From an uncultured Oscillospiraceae bacterium (GTDB taxonomy: Bacteria; Bacillota_A; Clostridia; Oscillospirales; Oscillospiraceae), in contig CAJUAW010000028.1 in NCBI GenBank assembly GCA_910584605.1, positions 1-23,947 of the forward strand: a stretch of 23,947 nucleotides of DNA, written 5' to 3'. The stretch's first letter is position 1. Every line of letters starts with the position of its first letter. A model generated the notes under the pieces. That model was not told where the DNA came from. It was given only the letters and a program-made list of their open reading frames with translations, and did not search any database. The translations under genes and the position numbers were made by a program. Shown one piece after another: positions 1-6,533 of this stretch.

Positions 1-1
1 T

Positions 2-1165
2 GTGAAGGCGGTCCGGCTGGGGAGCGAGCGGCGGCGGCTGGAGATCCAGGCCAGCGGCATCCTCTCCGCGGCCTACAGCGCCTACAAGGAGCTGAAAATC
101 GACGCCAGACGGGACCGCCTGCTGGAAAAATACACCCACGTCAGCATGGAATTTGCCCAGGCCCAGAAAAACTACGCCTATGTGGTGGGCTTTCAGGGGA
201 TCGTGCTGGAGAACATGATGGAGGCGGGGCTGTTTTTCCTGCTGGCCCTGGTCCTGGCGGCAGGGGCGGACATCTCCCAGGTCCTGCCTGGAGCGATGGT
301 GTTTCTGGTCCTGCTGCTCCGGATGATCCCCGTCTCCAAGGGGACGGTGGACGGGCTGACCGCCCTCAATTTTGGCCGCAAATGCATGGACGAGGTCCTG
401 GCGAACCTGGGGCGGTACCAGGAGCTGAAGCGGGCAGAGGAGGAGCGGGAGCGCCTTCGGGTGAAGCGCGTGACCCTGAAGGAGGGCATCCGGGTGCGGG
501 GGCTGACCTTCCGCTATCCCGGGGGCCCGCTGATCCTGGATCAGGCGGATATGGATGTTCCGGCGGGGGAGTCCACCGTGGTGATCGGCCCCTCCGGAGA
601 GGGCAAGACCACCTTTCTGGACCTGATCCTGGGGCTGCTCCACCCGGAAGGGGGACACATCTGGTACGACGACTACGATATCGTGGACAGCGCGGACGGA
701 GAAGGCCCCTGCAGGACGGACCTGGGGGAGCTGGTCAGCTACATTCCCCAGATCATCTACCTGGACAACGACACGGTGCGGGGGAACGTGGTCTTCATGG
801 CGGAAGAGGGCGGAGCGGATGAGGAACGGGTGACGGCCTGTCTGAAGCACGCTCAGATCTGGGAGGACGTGTGCCAGATGCCGGACGGGCTGGACACGGT
901 GATCGGGGAGAACGGAACGGCCATCTCCGGCGGCCAGCGCCAGCGGATCGCCCTGGCCCGGGCGCTGTACAAACAGTTTGAGATCCTGATCATGGACGAG
1001 GCCACCGCCGCGCTGGACATGGAGACAGAGCAGGCGGTGCTGGACGCGATCCGGGAGGTGAAGGGGGACAAGACGCTGCTGATGGTCACCCATCATATGA
1101 GCCTGGCGGACGCCTGCGAGCACGTATACCGGATTGAGGACCGGAAGCTGAGAAAGGTGCGGTGA
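2..1165 (+). CDS. ABC transporter, C-terminal part (membrane segment plus ATPase), 5'-truncated
   Basis: The reading frame is open at the left edge, so this is the C-terminal part of a half-type ABC exporter (membrane domain fused to an ATPase). Numbering is on the visible 387 residues. A hydrophobic stretch lies near residues 73-112. The ATPase domain follows, with Walker A GPSGEGKTTF at about 196, a Q-loop (YIPQ), signature SGGQRQR at 309, Walker B ILIMDEA with D332/E333, and an H-loop (VTHH). The order and the DNDTVRGNV segment resemble lipid-linked oligosaccharide flippases (PglK-like) and other exporters; the substrate cannot be read from sequence. The glycosyltransferase starts 3 nt after the stop, suggesting a role in surface glycan or glycolipid export. 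ATPase identity is secure, the flippase role is inferred. Confidence 0.9.
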   Translation: MKAVRLGSERRRLEIQASGILSAAYSAYKELKIDARRDRLLEKYTHVSMEFAQAQKNYAYVVGFQGIVLENMMEAGLFFLLALVLAAGADISQVLPGAMVFLVLLLRMIPVSKGTVDGLTALNFGRKCMDEVLANLGRYQELKRAEEERERLRVKRVTLKEGIRVRGLTFRYPGGPLILDQADMDVPAGESTVVIGPSGEGKTTFLDLILGLLHPEGGHIWYDDYDIVDSADGEGPCRTDLGELVSYIPQIIYLDNDTVRGNVVFMAEEGGADEERVTACLKHAQIWEDVCQMPDGLDTVIGENGTAISGGQRQRIALARALYKQFEILIMDEATAALDMETEQAVLDAIREVKGDKTLLMVTHHMSLADACEHVYRIEDRKLRKVR

Positions 1166-1168
1166 GCT

Positions 1169-2110
1169 GTGAGCGCAAAAGCTGAGTTTGCCGCTGGGCT
1201 GGTGTCGGTCGTCACGCCGGTCTATAACGGCGAGAGGTACCTGGCCCGGCTGCTGGACTCCGTTCTGGCCCAGACCTGGGGCCAGGTGGAAATGATCCTG
1301 GTGGACGACGGGTCCCAGGACGCCACGCTGGAGATCGCAGAGGCGTATCGGGAGCGGTTTCGGGCGCGGGGCTTTGACTACCGCGTGGTGACCGGTCCCC
1401 ATCAGAACGCCTCGGCGGCCATCAACCTGGGCCTGCCCTGGGTCCGGGGAGAATTTCTGATCTGGCCGGACAGCGACGACGCGCTGGAGCCGGAGTCGGT
1501 CCGAGTCCGGGCGGAGTTCCTTCAGAGCCATCCCCAGTATCAGTGCGTCCGCTCGCTGATGCGCTGCTGGGATGAGGCGGGGCGGTCCCTGCCGGTCTGG
1601 GAGAACCTGGGGGACCTGAAGGAGGAACGGCTGTTTTTTCCCGTTCTGGAGGGGCAGACCTTTGTCTGCTGCGGCTGCTACATGCTGCGGACCAGGGCGC
1701 TGTTTGACCTCTACCCCCGGCGCAGAATCCCGGAGTACGAGGTGGGGCAGAACTTTCAGATGCTGCTGCCCGTCCTGTACCGCTGGCCCTGCCCCACCAT
1801 TCCGGAGGCGCTTTACCACGTCTGCGTCCGCGCGGACAGCCACTCCAGAAGGCTGCGGGACCGGGAGGAGGAGATCGCCCGCAGCGCCGGCTTTGAGCGG
1901 CTGATCGACGAGCTGACTGCAGTCATCGGGATTCGGGACCGGGAGGAGCTGCGCCGAATCCAGCTGTGGAAGGCGGTCCAGCGGTACAAGCTGGCCAGAA
2001 GATACAAGCAGAACCTCCGGGCCCTTGGGGCGCTGCTGGCCATCGCCCGCTTTGGAGGGATCCGGTCCGGATGGTTCCGGGAGCGGCTGGAGAGGCGGTT
2101 CCATCGGTAG
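1169..2110 (+). CDS. Glycosyltransferase family 2
   Basis: This 313-residue protein has a GT-A fold typical of family 2 inverting glycosyltransferases. The N-terminus carries SVVTPVYNGERYLARLLDSV and the nucleotide-binding VDDGSQDAT. The metal/sugar-nucleotide DxD-type motif is DSDD at residues 101-104. The C-terminal third is basic and rich in Arg/Leu (RRYKQNLRALGALLAIARFGG) and could contact the membrane; no clear transmembrane helix is seen. The GTG start follows the ABC gene's stop by 3 nt, with AAAGGTG upstream, so the two are cotranscribed and probably translationally coupled. A strong terminator follows at once, so this is the last gene of a surface-glycan operon extending left of the window. 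Acceptor and donor sugars are unknown. Confidence 0.9.
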   Translation: MSAKAEFAAGLVSVVTPVYNGERYLARLLDSVLAQTWGQVEMILVDDGSQDATLEIAEAYRERFRARGFDYRVVTGPHQNASAAINLGLPWVRGEFLIWPDSDDALEPESVRVRAEFLQSHPQYQCVRSLMRCWDEAGRSLPVWENLGDLKEERLFFPVLEGQTFVCCGCYMLRTRALFDLYPRRRIPEYEVGQNFQMLLPVLYRWPCPTIPEALYHVCVRADSHSRRLRDREEEIARSAGFERLIDELTAVIGIRDREELRRIQLWKAVQRYKLARRYKQNLRALGALLAIARFGGIRSGWFRERLERRFHR

Positions 2111-2147
2111 AAAAGCTCCCGCACCCCACCGGTGCGGGAGCTTTTGT
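2111..2147 (+). terminator. Rho-independent terminator after the glycosyltransferase gene
   Basis: AAAGCTCCCGCACC and GGTGCGGGAGCTTTT form a near-perfect 14-bp stem with a very short loop, ending in TTTTGTTTG. It begins right after the stop codon. The A-run on the left also makes it look usable on the other strand. Confidence 0.9.
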
Positions 2148-2158
2148 TTGATCTGGGG

Positions 2159-2187
2159 TTGAAGGGTTCGCGTTCTTGGGATATACT
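2159..2187 (+). promoter_or_regulatory. Sigma-A-type promoter of the SUV3-like helicase gene
   Basis: TTGAAG at 2159-2164 and TATACT at 2182-2187 are separated by exactly 17 bp. The predicted transcript start near 2194 leaves about 40 nt before the preferred start at 2234, and would make the upstream ATG at 2201 almost leaderless. Confidence 0.7.
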
Positions 2188-2233
2188 AACTCTGTGATGC
2201 ATGAATGATTTGCCTGGAAAGGGGAGGGGCGCG

Positions 2234-4444
2234 ATGTCCAAACGGGGGGGCGGAGCATACTGGCCGGCTTCGGTGCTGAAGGGGCGGGGGTGGACCAACG
2301 AGCTGATGAAGCAGCTGCTGCCAAAGCCCCGTTTTGTCATGTCCAACGGCCACCCCGTCCGCATGTGGAGCAAGGAGGATGTGAGCCGGGCGGAGAGCAG
2401 CCTGCCCTTTTCCAACGGGCGGATCGACCCCAAGGCGGCGCGGGGCGGGCAGAAGGGCTCCGCGCCGGGGGTGAAGCACGCCCGCAGCCTGCTGTCCCAG
2501 GCGTGGGAGGAGGCGGAGCGGGACGGCTCCGCCCCCTGGCGGATGGCGGGGTACTGCCACGCCGCCCTCATGGCCCGGCTCACCGTCATCCCCAGGAGCC
2601 GGGCCTTTGGGCCGTCCCAGGCCAAGGGACAGATGAAGGAGTTTTTGGCGCTGGAGCAGAGCTGCACCGGAAAGCAGCTGACGGCGGTGCTGAAGAATTT
2701 CCTGCTGTCTCTCCCCTGGCTGGGGGAGCAGTCGGACAGCGCCCTGGCCAGGCAGGTCCTGGAGCGGTACCCCCAGGTGCTGGCCGGCGCCTCCAGGCAG
2801 GCGCTGGAGGAGTTTGCCGCCGCTCAGCCGGAGGCAGATCTGGACCGTATGCTGAGTCTGGAGGGCTTTCCGGCCGCCCAGCTGCTGCAGGAGGGGCTGG
2901 CCGCAGTGTGGTCCGTGTGGTACGTGCCCCGGGCCATCCGTACCAGCCTGTCCCTGCTCATCGCGCTGAACCCCAAGGACGAGTACCCGGAGGCCCGCCG
3001 CCTGCACCGGCGGTTTGTGCTCCACCTGGGCGGCACCAACACGGGGAAAACCTACGCCGGGTTCCAGCGGCTGATGCGGGCGGGGACGGGAATCTATCTG
3101 GCCCCGCTGCGTCTGCTGGCCCTGGAGGCCCAGGAGACCCTGCTGGACGCCGGGGTGGCCTGCTCCCTGTCCACCGGGGAGGAGGAGGACCTGCGGGAGG
3201 AGGACACCCACATGGCCGCCACCGCGGAAAAGCTGGACCTGAAGCGGCGGTATGACGTGGCGGTGATCGACGAGTGCCAGATGATCGCGGACCGGCAGCG
3301 GGGGTACGCCTGGACCCGGGCGGTGTTGGGGGTGCTGGCCCCGGAGGTCCACCTGTGCGCGGCTCCGGAGGCGAAGGACCTGCTCATCCGCCTGATCGAG
3401 AGCTGCGGCGACAGCGTGGAGGTAGAGGTCCACCAGCGGACCACCCCCCTGATCTGTATGTCCCACACCGTGGACTACCAGCGGGTCCAGCCGGGAGACG
3501 CCCTGATCACCTTCTCCAAGGTGGGGGTGCTCAGCGTGGCGGAGGACCTGCGCCAGAACGGAAAGGAACCGGCCATCATCTACGGGGCCCTGCCCTACTC
3601 CACCCGCCGCAGGCAGATGGAGGGCTTCCTCAGTGGACAGATGAAGTATATCGTTTCCACCGACGCAATTGGCATGGGGCTGAACCTGCCCATCCGCCGG
3701 GTGATCTTCATGGAGACGGAGAAGTTTGACGGCGTGGAGCGCCGGGAGCTGAAGGCGGAGGAAATCAAGCAGATCGCCGGGCGGGCCGGACGCTTTGGGA
3801 TGTACAACCGGGGGTTTGTGGGGGCCACCCAGAATCTGCCCGCCATCAAGGCGGGGCTGGAGGCGGCGGCGCCTCCGCTGGAGTATGCCGTGGCGGGGTT
3901 CTCCGATCTGGTGCTTCAGGTGGACTTCGATCTGCTGGAGGTGCTCACCCAATGGAGCCAGATGCCGACGGTGGAGCCCTACCGGAAGCTGGATGTCTCC
4001 CGGTATATCGCCATCATCTCCAAGCTGCGGGAGAAGGGGTTTCTCCTGACCCGGGAGCAGGAGCTGCGGGCGGCCAACATCCCCTTCGACGAGACGGACG
4101 AGGGGCTGCGGGAGCTGTTTTTCCAGTTTCTCCGCCGCTGGCAGCAGGGGGAGCGGGTGGACCAGCCTGGCCTGCCCGAGGAGGAGCCCACCCTGCCGGA
4201 GCTGGAGCTGTTTTACAAAAAGCTGGACCTGTACTTCTCCTTTGCCAAAGCCTTTGGGTGTCCCGTGGATGAGGACCGGCTCTACGACACCCGGGAGCGG
4301 GTAGCGGACGAGATCAACGAGATCCTGCTGCATAAGCTGCGCAGCAACATTCGCTTCTGCGCCCGCTGCAATCAGGCTTTGCCCCTGCACCACCGGGGCA
4401 GGCTGTGCAGCGCCTGCTACCGGCGGGAGCGGCGGACGACGTGA
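2234..4444 (+). CDS. SUV3-like DEAD-family RNA helicase with C-terminal zinc knuckle
   Basis: A 736-residue superfamily 2 helicase. The start at 2234 is preferred over ATG 2201 because AAGGGGAGG lies just before it and the promoter sits too close to 2201. The N-terminal 250 residues include a GWTNELMKQLLPKPR...WSKEDVSRAE segment that looks like a small nucleic-acid-binding module. The helicase core has motif I GGTNTGKT at 266-273 (K272), motif II DECQ at 346-349, motif V STDAIGMGLNLP and motif VI QIAGRAGRFG at 513. GGTNTGKT and the GRAGR context are characteristic of the mitochondrial SUV3 (Ski2-like) RNA helicases. The last 28 residues carry C709/C712 and C725/C728, a likely zinc knuckle. 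It stands alone between a terminator and another promoter, with no exonuclease partner adjacent. An RNA decay or remodelling role is inferred from SUV3; bacterial members are little studied. Confidence 0.85.
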   Translation: MSKRGGGAYWPASVLKGRGWTNELMKQLLPKPRFVMSNGHPVRMWSKEDVSRAESSLPFSNGRIDPKAARGGQKGSAPGVKHARSLLSQAWEEAERDGSAPWRMAGYCHAALMARLTVIPRSRAFGPSQAKGQMKEFLALEQSCTGKQLTAVLKNFLLSLPWLGEQSDSALARQVLERYPQVLAGASRQALEEFAAAQPEADLDRMLSLEGFPAAQLLQEGLAAVWSVWYVPRAIRTSLSLLIALNPKDEYPEARRLHRRFVLHLGGTNTGKTYAGFQRLMRAGTGIYLAPLRLLALEAQETLLDAGVACSLSTGEEEDLREEDTHMAATAEKLDLKRRYDVAVIDECQMIADRQRGYAWTRAVLGVLAPEVHLCAAPEAKDLLIRLIESCGDSVEVEVHQRTTPLICMSHTVDYQRVQPGDALITFSKVGVLSVAEDLRQNGKEPAIIYGALPYSTRRRQMEGFLSGQMKYIVSTDAIGMGLNLPIRRVIFMETEKFDGVERRELKAEEIKQIAGRAGRFGMYNRGFVGATQNLPAIKAGLEAAAPPLEYAVAGFSDLVLQVDFDLLEVLTQWSQMPTVEPYRKLDVSRYIAIISKLREKGFLLTREQELRAANIPFDETDEGLRELFFQFLRRWQQGERVDQPGLPEEEPTLPELELFYKKLDLYFSFAKAFGCPVDEDRLYDTRERVADEINEILLHKLRSNIRFCARCNQALPLHHRGRLCSACYRRERRTT

Positions 4445-4450
4445 CGCCGC

Positions 4451-4468
4451 GCTCCGGCCTGCCGGAGC
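4451..4468 (+). other. Perfect 8-bp hairpin just after the helicase gene
   Basis: GCTCCGGC and GCCGGAGC pair across a 2-nt loop, six bases past the stop codon. No T-run follows, so it is not a classical terminator; it may protect the mRNA 3' end. Confidence 0.4.
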
Positions 4469-4543
4469 CGGGCTTGGGCGGGCTGGAATTTTGTTCACAG
4501 CGGCTGGGGAACCGGAATCAGGACAGCAGCATAGGATCACTTG

Positions 4544-4573
4544 GGAAAAACCGTCTGAGCAGGCGGTTTTTCC
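4544..4573 (+). terminator. Probable terminator in the helicase / lipoprotein intergenic region
   Basis: GGAAAAACCG (4544-4553) pairs perfectly with CGGTTTTTCC (4564-4573), with further pairing possible inside the loop. The T-tract lies in the stem's right arm, as in bidirectional terminators. The remainder of the 256-nt gap from 4445 holds the hairpin at 4451 and the promoter at 4609; nothing else is visible. Confidence 0.7.
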
Positions 4574-4608
4574 GCGTTTGTGGAGAGCAATCTATCGCAT
4601 GGGAATGC

Positions 4609-4637
4609 TTGACTTTTTCCGGACCCATAGATAAAAT
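4609..4637 (+). promoter_or_regulatory. Sigma-A-type promoter of the SBP / histidine kinase operon
   Basis: TTGACT at 4609-4614 and TAAAAT at 4632-4637 are separated by 17 bp. The 5' leader is about 55 nt and ends in AGGAGG (4687-4692) before the ATG at 4701. Confidence 0.75.
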
Positions 4638-4700
4638 ATCCGTGTGGACTTTTGTGCTTTTTTTGCCATAGATTGAAATGAGGAACAGGAGGTCCATTCC

Positions 4701-6482
4701 ATGAAGCAGAGACTGATCCGGCGCGTACTGGCGCTGTCTATGGGACTGCTGCTGCTGTCCGGCTGTGCTTCGGGGGAGCGGTCCCCAAAGGTCCAGTCCG
4801 GCAGCGATGCGCTGACCTGGTTTGACTGGAGCGGGTATGACCATTTTCTGGCTCTGGCGGCTGAGACCTATCCGGACATCTCCCTGGAGATCAGCACCTA
4901 TGCGGGGAGCAACCGCACCGGCTACAGCTGGGCCCAAATGCGGGGGGACGATATCCCGGACATTTTCATCACCTCGCAGATTCTGGACAAGGAGCTGGCC
5001 AAGGAGCGGCTGGCGGACCTGTCCGGCTGCGACTTTGTGAACCGCTTTTCCACCTCCCTGCTGGACCAGGTGGCCATTGACGGGGGCGTCTATCTTCTGC
5101 CGGTGAACAACACCATGTACGGCATCTACTACAACAAGACACTGATGGAGGAGTATGGCTGGCAGGTGCCGGAAAACTTTGCCGGGCTGAAGGCGCTGTG
5201 CGAAGAGATCCGGGCGGCGGGGCTGATCCCGGGCGTGGTGGGGACCGAGCTGACGGGCAACACCTTCTCCGCCGTGTTCAATCTGGCCAAGACCAGCTGG
5301 CTCACCACGCCGGAGGGGCGGGCCTGGGAGCAGGCGTTTCTGACCGGGGACGCCACCGCCGCCGGGATGTGGGAAGACACCATGGATTATGTCCAGCAGT
5401 ATATTGATATTGGGATGTTTGAGACCGATCCAGGGGCCCTGAGCAACTCGGCTCTGGTCCGGGAGTACCTGGGCGGCCGGAAGGCCGTGTTCTGCACCGC
5501 TACCTGGGCCTCCTCCATTACCGAGCTGGAGTCCGGGGACCAACTGGGGCTGATGCCCTACATTGGGGAGGACGGTAGCAAGAACATCTATATGTACAAC
5601 CCCTCCTCCTATATCGGGATCAGCAAGCGACTGACCCAGCCCGGCAATGAGCAGAAGCTGGAGGACGCCCTCAAGCTGCTGTCGCTGATCTATACCCCGG
5701 AGGGACAGGCGGCCTTCCAGACCGAGAGCACCCCCTGTGTGCTCAGCGTGCTGGACAGCGCGGGGATCTCGGAGGACTCGATGATCTACAACGCCTGGAT
5801 GGCCCTCCGGGAGGGGCGGGCCTTCCCCATGACCTATGCCCGCTGGGAGAACGTTCTGGCGGACATCGGCCAGGCTTATAAGGATTGGTTCCGGGGGGAG
5901 AACGGCATGGACGGCCCCGGCTGTATCGCCCGAATGGATGAGCTGCAGAGCAATTATCTGAGCACACAGAACACCGTTTACTTCTGCGAAAGCACCGCCA
6001 GCTTCACCCTGGAGGAGACCGCCCGGCTGGTGGGCAAGGCCCTGGGCAGCGCGGTGGGCGCGGACGCGGCGATGATCTTCTATGCGGAGACAAGTAAGCC
6101 GGGGGCAAAGCCCAGCGCCGGCGTGACCGGAAAGCTCTACCAGGACCGGATCAACACCGACGTGAGCAGTACGATCCTGCCGGGGGTGGACGGGGAGTAC
6201 GCCATCCTGACCATGACGGGCGGGCAGGCCAAGGAGCTGGAGGCCAGGGGCTTTGACCTGGCCGGAGACGGGGACCCCTACCCCTATCTTCTGGTGGTCA
6301 AGGGCGGCGGCGAGCTGGAGGAGGACAAAACCTACCGGGTGGCCTTCCTGATGAAAAGCTATACCGAGGAGGTTGGGGAGCGCTTCAGCGCCCAGGTGGA
6401 GAAGGGGTCGGTGAGCCTCTTCCTGCGGGAGTGGCTGACCAGGCAGAAGACCGTATCCCCGGACGGCAATCCCTGGAGCTGA
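4701..6482 (+). CDS. Extracellular solute-binding lipoprotein with 5'-nucleotidase-C-like tail
   Basis: A 593-residue surface lipoprotein. The signal peptide is MKQRLIRRVL... with lipobox LLSGC, the lipidated cysteine being C22. Residues about 30-425 look like a family 1 (sugar-type) ABC solute-binding protein: a periplasmic-binding fold with segments such as DDIPDIFITSQ, YLLPVNNTMYGIYYNKTLMEEYGW and GRKAVFCTATW. Residues about 430-593 do not belong to a normal SBP. They read like the C-terminal domain of 5'-nucleotidases: ETARLVGKALGSAVGADAA, a GVTGKLY step, LTMTGGQAKELEARGF, then LEEDKTYRVAF. The family's catalytic metallophosphatase domain is absent, so this part is probably a non-catalytic ligand-binding module. 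No permease or ATPase genes are near; the next gene is a hybrid sensor kinase. A role as ligand receptor for that kinase rather than in uptake is inferred. Confidence 0.85.
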   Translation: MKQRLIRRVLALSMGLLLLSGCASGERSPKVQSGSDALTWFDWSGYDHFLALAAETYPDISLEISTYAGSNRTGYSWAQMRGDDIPDIFITSQILDKELAKERLADLSGCDFVNRFSTSLLDQVAIDGGVYLLPVNNTMYGIYYNKTLMEEYGWQVPENFAGLKALCEEIRAAGLIPGVVGTELTGNTFSAVFNLAKTSWLTTPEGRAWEQAFLTGDATAAGMWEDTMDYVQQYIDIGMFETDPGALSNSALVREYLGGRKAVFCTATWASSITELESGDQLGLMPYIGEDGSKNIYMYNPSSYIGISKRLTQPGNEQKLEDALKLLSLIYTPEGQAAFQTESTPCVLSVLDSAGISEDSMIYNAWMALREGRAFPMTYARWENVLADIGQAYKDWFRGENGMDGPGCIARMDELQSNYLSTQNTVYFCESTASFTLEETARLVGKALGSAVGADAAMIFYAETSKPGAKPSAGVTGKLYQDRINTDVSSTILPGVDGEYAILTMTGGQAKELEARGFDLAGDGDPYPYLLVVKGGGELEEDKTYRVAFLMKSYTEEVGERFSAQVEKGSVSLFLREWLTRQKTVSPDGNPWS

Positions 6483-6494
6483 GCCGCTCCAGGG
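6471..6494 (+). other. Perfect hairpin spanning the SBP stop codon
   Basis: CCCTGGAGC (6471-6479) and GCTCCAGGG (6486-6494) form a perfect 9-bp stem with the TGA stop in the 6-nt loop. No T-run follows. It may stabilise the upstream mRNA or reduce read-through into the kinase gene, giving more lipoprotein than kinase. Confidence 0.45.
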
Positions 6495-6533
6495 CCGTAT
6501 GGAGGCAGAACAGCGAGAGAGAAGGCGAACACA

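Noticed and set aside
2201..2233. Upstream ATG at 2201 as the helicase start
   Set aside because: It lacks a ribosome site and lies about 7 nt after the predicted transcript start, while ATG 2234 has AAGGGGAGG at proper distance.
2186..4540. A 784-codon open frame on the minus strand
   Set aside because: It is the antisense shadow of the SUV3-like helicase; low-complexity composition, no motif and no ribosome site.
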